Assembly: GCF_018320785.1 (NCBI RefSeq) | Contig: NC_054866.1 | Span: 29,303,000-29,366,999, forward strand | Origin: Cheilinus undulatus | Lineage: Eukaryota > Chordata > Actinopteri > Labriformes > Labridae | DNA: 64,000 nt | Direction of reading: 5' to 3' | In this document: piece by piece, positions 22,148-34,100 of the stretch | How the letters are laid out: the number at the start of each line of letters is the position of its first letter | Numbering within the stretch: the first letter of the stretch is position 1 | Program-made: the position numbers and the translations under genes | Notes under the pieces: model-generated | Databases searched by the model: none | What the model saw: the letters and a program-made list of their open reading frames with translations, nothing else | Told to the model about the DNA's origin: nothing

Positions 22148-22255
22148 CTATAGAGGGTTTTTCCAGCAACAACCTTCACAGGCATGTTTTGGGGACCTCT
22201 GGGAACAGTATAAACTTGTCTTAAAAGGGTAAAATATGTGACCTTTAAAGTACAG

Positions 22256-25200
22256 CTTAAACACTGGATTTCACTGTGATTGAAGAGAGTAGATTTTCAA
22301 AATTATGTCACTCTTTATACCTGGGAAGTAACACAGTATGGCAACCCTGAACCTCCTCCTCGCAACCAGAGGTGTTAATGACAACATCATTGCCATGGAA
22401 GCACTATCGTATTTCACACACACGCAACTTCTAAGAGGAGAGCATAAGAGGGGAGTATTGGTTTTTATTTTCTCATTTTTCAATTAGTTCATTAATCAGA
22501 CTATTTCTTAAATATTTATTATTAGTTAAACTAGTCTGAAAGAATATGTTCTGCTACAGTAATGATGTTATGTAACTCAGGATAGCTGTAATGCTTAATG
22601 GTATTTACCCTTTTAGCATTTTTTCCGTACAAGGTGTGTTAGGACTATTATTTTGTCAAGGCCACATAAAGGAGGACAGAGTAATGCAGCAGCAGAAACA
22701 CTGGGAGAGCAAATGTAAACACAGACATACCTAAGACTCTATCTCAAACTGTGTGTAAACTTTTTTTATTCTATTCAGAATGACCTCTGCACCACACAGG
22801 AAGAGTTACAGACACTTGTCATGTAAACACATCTATGCATTTGACTTTTGGAAAAGTCAGATTTTACAAATCATTTCCTTATATGTATATAGTTTTGAGT
22901 ACAACTGAAAGTCTACTCTGTTTACTTAATTCAGACATCTTGTTATAATGCTAAAATGTCCTATTGATGCTGTGCAGTCTTATGAGTTTACCAAACATCA
23001 ATTTTACTACTTGTAGAAGCTGTTTATCTGAGCCGGACTCAGCAAACTCTATAGCCTTTCAATAATCTGCCCTCGGTGAACCTGAAATATTATTCATACC
23101 ACACTGCAGCTGATTTTATCTCCAGTCTTTGGCCGTGTTTCTACAAGAAGATATATCATATTTCAGGAAATGACAGTTGGCAGGCAAAAATGCTGAATAA
23201 TAGCATACAGGTCACTGCTCTCAAAGGTTGCTTTATTAAGTTGTATATTGTGTTTACTGAGGCCTGTTTGATATCAATGGTTATGGGTTTGTCTTCATTT
23301 TTATACAATAGACTTAAAGAACTGATGTTTTAAAAAAGTAACATCCTCTCTACTTCAGTCAGTACGTTTGGCAGCACTTCCAGGAAGTCACAATTATATG
23401 ACTTTTATGTTCCCTGCACTTAAAACTTTTATATTTTGTTCTTTTTAGATTTTAATGCCTTGTCCAGTATCTCACAGGTTTGCTTATATGGAGGCCCTAA
23501 GGGGACATTCAAACACATATTTCATTTCATTGCTTTTTCCCATGATGACAAGATCATTTCTGTTGTTTCCTTGAGATCATGATTTGTTTATCTCACTTGT
23601 ATCCTGTTGAAATAAGACATTTTCATGAGATTTTAAGAATTCTCAAGGGGAAAAAAAGCATTGTGATCCTGAGATAACAACATAAATAAGTGGAGAGCTT
23701 GGATGTCTATAGCCCCTTTACCAAACCACAAAGCATCATTTGTGAGATTTCTTATCATCCAAAACCATTGTGGTAGGGCTAATTGACAAAATGGGACATT
23801 TTCAGCAGTTTTTCCAGCAGTTTAAAAGAAAATATGCAAGAAAATTTTAAGACATGGCAACTCAAGTGCATTTAAAAACAGCTGATAATCATTTAAGGTC
23901 ACAGTAACCACAAAATTAAACAATGAATAACAATTCTGCAACATCTTGAGTCACTGATTTGTATTAGACCTCACCAAAAGACAGTTTAATTTCTCTTTGT
24001 GGTGAAACATGTGACATAGTCAGGTAGAACATGGTTCCACCTTGACATGCACCACATGTTTTAGTTGCCCCCATAGCGGCCCCAGATTATACGGGCTACA
24101 AAAAAGCAGGCTCTGCAGAACAGAAAAACACCCCTGTTATGCACAAGCTGTATACACACAAAACATTGTTCATGACAAGCTGGAGCTTGTGCACGCTGTA
24201 CAGAGAGTAAAGAATGATCACTTTCAACTGTTTCTTTGAAACTTCCTTTCTAATGCTGTTTCCAACTCTAACAATGACTCAGTAAGTTGGGCAGTAGCTG
24301 TTTATCAAAAATGACACAGCATTATAGACTTAATCAAAGAGCAGGGCAAAATTGCAACATAAAACTTGACTTTAAACATAACTTCTGGGACTTGCTCAAA
24401 GAAGGTGTTTTATGAGAGTCTTGACATTTCAGACTTAGAAGAAATCAGAAAAGGTCGTTGAAGAACAATCACGTCTTTTCCTTGACTTTGTTTTATTCTG
24501 GCCCAATCCTTGTCAGCACAAAGACATCAGTGAACAAGATCAGAGTAGGAGGTAGAAACAAGAGACCAACAGAGAGACTGAGAGAGAGGGTGGGCATGTG
24601 AAAAGAGAAATTTCTGAGGCCCTCCATGCTGCTAAGGATCATATGACTTTCAAAGCAGCACTATGGGTAAAGTGGAGGGAGGGGAAGTATAGTAAGAAGG
24701 GCGTGTGGATCTCAGCCAATCAGAAGCAGCACTCACTCAGTCTGGTTTATACTGCCCAGGCCTCGATGTTCCATCGGATGTCCTTTGGGAAGATTGTGTT
24801 CTCCAAGTGTTTCTAGGTCCACAGGTTGCTCTCTGACATTACTTAAGACTCCGTGTGAACTCCAGGCTGATGGTTAAAGAGATCATCTGGCCCCCAAATG
24901 TGTTGTTGCTGGGTAAACATGCTGACTACAGAACATTCTCTTCATAACTGAAAACTTGTAGACACGCAGGCATTTGATTTAATTATTGTCACTTAACACA
25001 AGACAGGCCAGTTCAACCCTCTGAAAGCCTTTGAATCTTATGCCCAATCATTTTATTTTGGATATCTGGTGTTCCTTATTAATACGAGCTGGATATGCAA
25101 GATGCGTCACATGAATGTAAAATATAATGTCAATACTACTAGTTTTATTTAATGCAAACCTTGATATTTTTATGAATGTGTCTGGTTGGTTCTCTGTAAT

Positions 25201-25400
25201 ATCCCTACATGAATTGATATTGAATTGGACAAATGGTGAATCAAACTGGGATCTTATGAATTGTAATCAAAATCCATTCAGGCCCTAGTAGCCACTATGG
25301 TTTTTAGCTATTACTGGAGCCCAAACAAACTTATTCCAAAGCCGGTCATAAAAAGAGCAGAGACATCGTACTCACCAAGAAAAGCTGGCATTGAGATGCT
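22256..25400. other. no gene seen
   Basis: Only short frames without recognisable content; no RNA gene seen. Confidence 0.5.
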
Positions 25401-25429
25401 ATGCTTCTCTTTAAATTAAGAAATGTTTT

Positions 25430-26340
25430 ATTTAGTTCTGATAAAACTGCCGCTAGCTAACCTGACACACCAGATGATTTGTTTCACACATCCATCTGGG
25501 AAAGCTTCAATAGGAAACATTTGAGAAAAGGCAGAGGCTTTGAAAAAAACTCGGAGTATGATTGGATGAACGTTCTGTCTGTCACTTCTCTACGGGCCAA
25601 TCAGAGCTACAAAACACGTGACGTAGCTACTGAGGAATAACGCAAAACATGCCGACTACAGACATGTGAGTACACAACTTTTGTCGTTTTTGAAAAGAAA
25701 ACAACTCACTGCTTTTCTTGTTCTTCTTTTAACGACAAAATGTTGTCAAGTTCTGATAAAACTGGCGCTTTAGCAGCATCCACGCTAATCTCTTCCTCCA
25801 TAACTGCACCAGCTCTTGCTGCTGCTTGTTTACATTACGACTCTGCTGCACCTGAAAGTACTGGCCCTCGTCGCTGATTGGTCCTGTCACTTTCTAACCG
25901 GGCCCAAACGGTTCCGATGGGAGCTTTGCAAGATGGATTTGCCAGTAAAAAAACAAGGAAATGGGTGTATCCATCTGCTTTGCAAGGTTAGCCGCTAGCT
26001 ACATCCAAACTGATTCTACATTGGCAGCTGTTGTGTATCAGCTTACAGTTAAACTAACCCGGGCCAGTGACCACTGCAAACGCTGTTAGGAGAAGAGCAA
26101 ACACATATTTTCTGCCAAGAAATGCTGTCAGTGAGAGTCTTTTCTTGGTAAAGAAGCATTGTCCAGTTCTGTTGAAAGCTGCCGCCATATAATCGCTTCA
26201 TTGATCGGTTTTTGTTTACAGTTTTGCTGTTCAGCTTAACCCCACCCTTAGCTACTGCCTCATTCCCCTCAAATGATGCTAATTGATCAGGTCTGTTATC
26301 AGATTGGGCACAATCATTACAGATTGGAGCTTTGTAAAAC
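25430..26340. repeat. dispersed teleost repeat (TTCTGATAAAACTG-containing)
   Basis: The stretch with GTCAAGTTCTGATAAAACTGGC, GCTCTTGCTGCTGCTTGTTTAC and CGCTGATTGGTCCTGTCAC matches a repeat I recognise from fish genomes. Related phrases recur inside it (TTCTGATAAAACTG at 25436 and 25752). No coding capacity is evident. Confidence 0.5.
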
Positions 26341-28180
26341 GGATCTACCTGATGACTGACATGTCAGTTTAAAAAAAATCTTTAAAAGATCAAATTAAAA
26401 ACATACAAAACAATTTTAAAAAAGACAGAGCAGTCACTACCTCGGGAAGCAGGAATGTCAAGAGGTAAGTTTTGTTACCTTGCTACAGTAAGAGTCTGTG
26501 AGATGAACTCTCAAAGTAAGGTTGCCAAATTTTATCCTTACCTTTATTGTTTGTTCTTTTAACTATCATCATTATCTTACTGTAATTTTAGGAACTATTT
26601 GCAGAAATTGAGTTTCCTATATGGCCCACTTGTCAACGAAAAACAACCGCCCTGCATTAAGCATCTGCTTAAATCAATCACATTACTCCTAAAGTGTTGT
26701 AAGTTGCATTAATTCTAATACAGACCAGCCTGGCTGGCTGAATAAATATAGCAAATGATCTGTTTCATTATTGATTTCTTGTTTGTTTGTTTTTTTGTTT
26801 TTTTTGTTTTTTGTTTTTTCTTTGGGTCATCTTCGGTTCCTCTTCCTCTTTGTCTTTGTCTTTGTCTTGTCTTTTTCCTCTGTGGTCTGCCATGGTATAA
26901 TCACAATACTAACCCTGGAATCCATTGTGTCCTTAAGTCCAATACATGTGAGGAATGTTAAACGTCCCCTGTGTCCCTGTCAGACCATTACTGTGGTCAT
27001 ATGTAAGTAGAGGTTTGAGTCCCTGGGAAGAAGAATGGGAAAGGGAATGTTTGATTCCTGGAATAAATCCACCCCTGCTTGGCTGAATTAATGAAATAAT
27101 AGATGACCTGACAGCATACATGAGCCTGCACAGAAGAAATCAAACCCTGGCGGATTGCTCTGTCCTCTCTGCCAGCCATTGATTGACCTCAGCTGAATGC
27201 AGGTCATTCAGTCAGCTACACAAATACACACAGTCACATAGACACATGCACATGTGCACAATTACACAATCTTGTAATTAGATGCATGCACACAAACTGC
27301 ATTGTATTGTGTAAAGTCCTCTTTTGACCAGCACAGAGGTGATGCTGGCAGATGTCTATGACCTCTACTACTGCAGCTAACTTACTCTACCTATCATATA
27401 AGGACACTTTGAAAAGATAACATTCATATATCAAGTATCACAAGAATCAGACATCATAGAGAGAAGAATCTTCTGCATTTTCAAGATTATTGTGCATATG
27501 CCTCTTAAATCTAACATACCACAGAGATTACCCAAATCCCTCCAGACACCTTGAAATACATCACCAATGTTGGAAGAAAAAATTATGTCAGCATTTTGAA
27601 TGAGCCCTGGAGCAAAACAAGCTAGAGTGAAATGGGGGGGGGGGGGCAAAAAAAGGCAGGGGGAAGGGAAGCAGTACCATGTTAAACATTTAAAGCTTAA
27701 ATATGTGGGGCAAATAAACAGCTTTCCAGCACATGGTGTGGTGTAAAGGTCTGTCTTAAATAGATGCCTTGTGCAGCTGAACGCTGGTGTGGATGATTAA
27801 CGGAAACGTAGGTCTGTGTTTGTGAATGGGGGAGGGGTGCATGCAAGGAATATGTGTAGGGGTGTGGGGATGATAAAAAAAGATGCACAGCTATATGAAG
27901 CACTGGCTCTGAAGGGTGAACAGTACAGAAAAGAGATTTGCTTGATCTAAGTATACAGAAGCATCTTCATACATACACGTTAAATATGTGAAAAAGAGTT
28001 AAAGTTGTGCTCAGTCCAGAAATGCTTCACATTTATGGATAGATATGATTTCTGTCCTTACCCACAAAAATGAGATCTAATGATCATTTAACAATTATGG
28101 TTGAAAAAAATTAACTTAAAAATGTAAATTACACAGATTAAGTGCAGAATTAAATTATCCTATTTGGTTAATGAGCCTGT
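26341..28180. other. no gene seen; low-complexity tracts
   Basis: It holds a T/G-rich tract (26777-26820), repeated CTTTGT (26850-26870) and a 14-base G run at 27634-27647. Nothing codes recognisably. Confidence 0.5.
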
Positions 28181-28680
28181 TTTGGCAGCGCTGTGGAGTG
28201 GTGGTTAGCATTGTCATGTGAAAACTAAAAAGGTTTTTATGAACCCACTCACCTTTCTGTGAGGAGTTTGCATGCTCTGCCTTTCTATAAGGTCTGTTTT
28301 AGGTTTCCTGGGCTTTCTTGCACAGTCTGAGTTCAGGGAGGCAGTAGCTTAGTCTGTAAGCGCTTGGGAACCAGGTTGTGGCTGTTTTAGTCCCTTGCTA
28401 AGGTACCTTTTAGTAACACAAGGTACTAAACAAAACCTTTAAATGCTCAGGTTTGTTTGTACCTCCTTGATATGGGGACCTCCACATTTCCTTTAGGTGT
28501 ACTCATACATGATTTTCTGTCACTTTGCAGCCCTGTGATTGACTGACGACCCATCCAGGTGCAACCCTGCCTCTCACCCAATGCCTGTGGGAATCAGCTT
28601 CTGCCCTCCTCAGGACCCCTGAACTATAAATGGTATAAATAATAGCTGCAATGAGAGATTCAACTCTGATTCTACTGATT
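28180..28680. repeat. tRNA-derived SINE(s), composite
   Basis: GGCAGCGCTGTGGAGTGGTG followed by GTTAGCATTGTC matches the head of a widespread fish SINE/repeat, and GGAGTTTGCATG follows. A second tRNA-like unit is inserted at 28337-28395 (GAGGCAGTAGCTTAGTCTGT...GTTTTAGTCCC). The tail (CCTGTGATTGACTGACGACC near 28532) again belongs to the outer SINE. Confidence 0.65.
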
Positions 28681-29155
28681 TTTTTTATATTCTATAAATT
28701 TAATTTCACCAATTAAAACCATAGATGATTAAAAAATGGAAACATTGAAGAATTGAACATTTGATGTGTTATCACGCATGCCTCAGGTCGCTGACACACT
28801 TTAGGGCTCTTTGTGGGACTGTTGTCAGTAATTTTATTGCTTTATTTTGTATTATTATTATTATTGTTTTATTTGGTCTAAGCCCCCAGTCACATGGAAC
28901 AATCTTGGGATGACTCATCCAGGACTCATTCTCCTCAACTTCCACATCTACTCTTCAAAATATTAAGACATTTTTCAGTTTTTAACATTATCAATAGGGT
29001 CAAACAGTTTCTTTCATTTATAGCAGTTCAATAATCACCATCACTGCTGATAAGGTCCACTTAAACACAACCAAATGTTCAACAATGCAAAAAGAAGGAA
29101 AAAATTAAAGGTCCTCCAAAGCAAATCAGAAATGAGTCTCTTAACACATTGATAT

Positions 29156-31146
29156 CAGGGTTTTTCCTGGCTTAAAATGAAGTGGTGGTGGTACCTGATC
29201 GTCGGCTCACAGGTGCACATGTACCGTGCCTTCAACTGGCTCAAACAAGTGTTTTACTAGCGGTCTATTTTAGGAGTTGTAATTATATGAATTTTAAAAA
29301 ATGACAAGTATTATTCTGAGGCATATTCATTTATTTTTTATGTGCTTTGTTTAACATTTTAGTTTGGTTACATGGCAGCTTAACCACCATTTACTTGCAC
29401 AAGACACAGCCAGTGGCAGAACATTTGGCCCTCCTTGGTTAGTCCTTGGTTACATTTTGTAGAACCTCCTGAGACACACTTTTTATTCAAAGACTTCTGG
29501 TTTGGACCATCAATGGCCACATTGCAGCATACATCCAGGTGCCTCTCCTTAAGTCTGTTGCGAGGGAGTGTTTTTATCTTTTAAAAAAAAGTTCATGCAT
29601 TATAAACTTTGCAATCTTCTGGTGTAGACATGAATTGTGATGGTGTTCTCAATCATATCTTACAATCTTGAGTGCAGAAAATAGCCTCTCAACATCTGCT
29701 GTCTGTGCAGGTGCTGTTAGGGCTATTGCAGCTGCAATGCTGAGAACAGGATATAGTAGAGAGGCACACCCAGGTGCCCAGGTGTCTTACTTTGACATTA
29801 ATTTGGGAGATAAATGAAAAAATGAGTTTTTACTGGTACATGTTCGTCCTTCTGTACTTGTAAGTTCTTTAGCATTATTAATCCCAATAACAGTACAAAC
29901 TAAATATCAAGTTTTCCCAAGAAGCACAAATTAAAACAAACTTAAAGTCACAAGGAGATTTGGGTAGACAGAGCTCTGTGTGTCTGCTAGTACAGGAGAA
30001 CAAGGGGTTAAAATAATATTAACAGTTAAATTAAAACAGACTTCTATACATTTTTTTTCTTTCATAATTCCTCTTAATGTGAATTTTCAGTCTACATGTT
30101 GCAAAAACATGGTTATTTCCTTTCTCTGTGTATCTGATCGTTCTTGATTGTTTTCATTCTTGTATTAATTCCCTGGAGAACAGCTGATCTTCAGCTCAGT
30201 GAAGTCCTCTCTGTTTAAAATCATATCAGTGGGCTCAGATGTATTGATTATGTCACCAAATCAATCACTCCTAACAACACGCTACGGTTCTAAACCCTGT
30301 GAATAAAGGGGCTGTTGTGATAACTTTAGACTTCTCCGAGTTTTAACTCAGAAAAGTGTTTATGTTCGGGTCTGTTTGTACTGTGTTTGGTGTTAGCATC
30401 TTAGCTAAACTTTAGCTCCACTGTCTCAACAGGTGAAACTTAGGAGCTGCCGTAGTCCTTAAACGCTTTTCCCCAAAGCGTTTCTTCTCCAAAGATGCTT
30501 TGACAGGTCGGCCGGTGCTAATTTCGACACAGCGCCACCGCCACTACTGGTAGTTGCGTGCAACTGCAGTTTTTTATTTATTTAACCAGATAAAAACCCA
30601 CTGAGATCAAGATCTCTTTCACAAGGGTGACCTGGCCAAGAGGTCAGCAGCACACGTCATGAAAAACATATTGAATGGTGGCAATATACAATAAGTTAGA
30701 ATACACATATTTTTGTAAGAGCAAGGTGTTACGCGATAAAGTGCAGTATCTTTAACAAAAATAACAATTCAGAAACACAGGCACTGTTCAGTGGTCTCAC
30801 GCTGTTTATCCATCAGCATGGACTGAAAGGCTCCAAGTGAGATGAGCTCTGAGAGCTTCAGCTCAGTCTGTAAAGAGTTCCACGCTGTGGGGGCAGCAAA
30901 ACTGAACGCTCTCTTCCCCAGTTTAGTTCTGACATGAGGAACAGAAAGATGGAGAATGTCACAGGACCGTAAGGCATAGCGGCTTTTAGTTCTCTGAAGA
31001 AAAGTTACATGTGACTGAAATGACAGATCCCGACAGGAAAACACTTGGTGGAATAAACCATTGAAAAAACTGAGCCTTGAGCCGGTGGTGGTAAGGAAAT
31101 TAGCGGTGGCGGCCGCCACCAAATTTTCTATGCAGGAAAACCCCTG
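29156..31146. mobile_element. DNA transposon with CAGGG ends, containing a LINE tail
   Basis: The left end CAGGGTTTTTCCTGG and the right end GCAGGAAAACCCCTG are inverted repeats. GATAT (29151-29155 and 31147-31151) flanks both ends. GGTGGTGG-type blocks lie inside each end. It has no transposase frame. hAT elements normally show 8 bp of duplication, so the superfamily stays open. Confidence 0.6.
30570..31085 (-). pseudogene. LINE 3' end inside the CAGGG element
   Basis: The minus-strand frame 31122-30769 contains RTKLGKRAFSFAAPTAWNSLQ, the conserved last segment of CR1/L2/Rex-type LINE proteins. It is followed (on minus) by the TTATTTAACCAGATAAAAACCC / GAGATC / GGTGACCTGGCCAAGA tail of a common fish repeat. 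A relative of this tail occurs at 43372-43470. This is a 5'-truncated copy, as is usual for LINEs. Confidence 0.7.
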
Positions 31147-31151
31147 GATAT

Positions 31152-34100
31152 GAAATTGCTGTAAACTAGTGAAAAGGCTGTGAGCTATGTGTGAATGAAT
31201 TTTGGATTTAGGTTGTTAAAAAGATTTTACCACTTTTGGGGCTGGGTTTATATTGGGCAGAGCAGATGTATAGGACTGATGGGGCTTTCCCACTCTGACT
31301 TTAGGTTGTGCCAGTCCAAACCAAGCCATGCTGATATATATTTTTTAATCAGCAGTTTGGCTCCTCCAGGCTACTTCATGCCACACCCAGACTGGTCCTG
31401 CTGGTCCTACCCTAACCCTTCATCATTCAGGGGCACCATGCAGACATGTATAAGTAGCAACCGCTGCACCAAACTTTGAAATACCTCTTCTTCTTCATCT
31501 AAATATCAATAGTAGAAGAAGTAACATTGAGGTAGAAAAAAATGACCAACTTTTGAACAAAAAAGTCTTATTGAAGTGTAGCTATCTAACATCACTGACT
31601 CAAAATGCCACGCCATCAGCTGTAGATGTGCTCTCAAATGGGTCGCTCAGCTGTGGTGTCAAGTCAAATGAAAGCACTAAGCACTTTTTGATGCAATACT
31701 GTTAGCTTTCCAGGCACGGTGGTGTATGGGTTATTAAAAGTAATTTGAAAAGTGATTTGTGACAACAAAAAACAGTAAATTTCATCTTAGACTTCTGGCT
31801 GTCCTGCTCTGACACAGAGCTTGCCAGCTCTGACTGTAGTGCACCATAATGTGCCAGCTTATTTGCTGGACTGCTAGGCTTCTTGTCACTTGAACAAGAC
31901 TTGGCAGAAACTAAGATCATTACCTGCTGAAGATGTGTTTGAACAGATATCTTGCATGTCTTGTCCTAGATAATTAACAGAACTGGGCTGTGTCTCTCTC
32001 AAAGCAGTGGCCGTTAATCTCTACTCTCTGCTAGAGTAGCAGTGCTTAAGTTCAGTGAAGTATCTGATGATAGATAGACAGACAGATACTTTTTTAATCC
32101 CAGAGAAATTCAAGATTTTATGTTGTCATTGAAGACTTTTATTTTGAATAGTAACATAAGGAGTGTGTTCAGCATCCACTTAACTGACACTTTCCATAAA
32201 CTTGAGAGAAACACAACTTTACATCACCAGTACAAAATGAAATATTAGGAATACCTGAAGTTTTAAAATGCTAGATGGAAATTTAAACTCTAATTTTTAG
32301 CACTAAATTGTCTGCCTGTCTTGACATGAATGTAGTTGTGTCTCTGGTGGTTTAAACATGGAGCTGAAACGTCCTGTGGTGCAGACAGACAAGTCCTCCA
32401 TTCAGGTTGTAGCATTTTTTAAAAATCTGAGTGAGTGTGGCTTCAGACATATAAACAACACGCCCACAGTATCCTAGAGCACATATCACTGTCTCATTTT
32501 TCATGTATTTGAAATGTCATTTTATATACCTGGGGATAGCTTTCATGACTTAAACTGTTGGCAGCTGCATAATAGCACAGTTGTCTGTCATACAACAAAC
32601 ATAAAAATACATGTCTATTATCACTTTACAGAAACTAAGACAGAAAGTTATTGGGATGTTTTATTTATTTACAGAAATTGGTGTGGTTTTAAAGGTAGGC
32701 TACAACAGACACAGGAGGATGGTTGTAGGCAGGGCATGCGAGTGTGATTACACAGTGTAAATCCGTAAATAATTTTGGTAGGCCCCTCCCGGTCACATAA
32801 AGCTCCAGGAGATCAGACAGGGTTTAGGGGCCTTACTGTCGCTTCTGGTTCTGTGTGTGTGTGTGTGTGGGGGGGTCTCTGAATGTTGGTATCTGAGTGG
32901 AGAAAAAGATGAAGTATCTGTTTCCATTGTGCCTTCAAAGTATAACTTGTTTTATTAGGTAGAATCAAAAAGGGACAGAACAGACATACACGTCATACTA
33001 CATTGTGGTATTTTAGGAAAATGTGCCTACCAGCATGATAATGTTCAGTGGGTACAATGTTTACCCTATCTAAAATGTATTTTTACTGGGTTGTATGTTA
33101 TCTTTGGCAAGCTCCTGGTACTTAAAGGTTAACTAAAGTGTTGGAAAAATTCTAATAACAATTCCTCCAGATGGAAACATAATTGTCTAGACCACATTGC
33201 ATAGGAAGCCATCTCAAGGGATCAAGATGATACAAACCTGCTGTGCTACAAAAGCAAAAATCAGGGGAACACAAATATCAGCGAGATGGCTAAAAGAACA
33301 TTTATCTCATTCTTTACAAATAACATCAGATCTCTTGTGGGGGAGTATGTTTTTGCTGTGTCATTGTTTGAATGTAGCCATGTCATGCCTTCCTCTCTCT
33401 CCTACATTTGTTTTAAATCAACATTCAGCTCCCTCACCATGACTCAGCAACTCTCAGCTGCCATGCACTTTATGTACACACATTCCTCTGACTTTTGCTT
33501 CCTTGAAAGCCTTTTTCATAGAAGACACACAAGATACACTATTCTTGTTAGAAGGAAAAAAACAACTTAAAGTAAAAGCCTATTCATTCTCCACCTGGAC
33601 TCTGCTGTATAAAAAGTATAAACAAAAAGTAAAGGATAAGAAGTTACTATGGCCACATTAAGATGTGTTATCAAGTTTCCTCTCTGTCTCCACCTTTCTA
33701 CTTTCTTCGACTCTCACCTGTTGCTTTCAGGATACCTGAGACAGCAGTGTTCTGTTGTTTGACATGCTCTTTTCTCTGTGTCCCAGTTTCAGAGGTCACA
33801 TGGTGCTTTTGCTGCGTGATGCTATTCAGATAGCCTACATCATCAAGCTGTAACCTAACCCAATGGAAATGAAATAGTTCAGGTTGGACAGTTAATGAAT
33901 GCCGTGGGTTTTGTGATTAACGACAGGGTAAACTTTAAAAAAGTAAACAACCTGGGGTAAATTTGTGCTATTTGGATGTAATAAGTTGAATATTTTTCAC
34001 TTTTTAAAGCAAAATCTGTTTTTTTATAAATGTTTGATTTTGTTTTATAGATTAATGTTTACCTCTGTTTCATAAGCCGCGCTGGCTTCTATTATCCACC

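Larger units (their letters stand above)
20157..22250. repeat. dispersed fish repeat split by a hAT element
   Basis: The left part (GGGGACATTATGCAAAAATCACC..., 20157-20653) and the right part (GGGTTTTTCCAGCAAC...AATATGTGACCTTTAAA, 22148-22250) fit together as one repeat once the hAT element is removed. The start ATTATGCAAAA-TCAC and end TATGTGACCTTTAA are familiar ends of a common teleost repeat. Confidence 0.55.

Noticed and set aside
30769..31122. 117-residue minus-strand open frame as a host gene
   Set aside because: It contains the RTKLGKRAFSFAAP-type end of a LINE protein and lies inside a transposable element.
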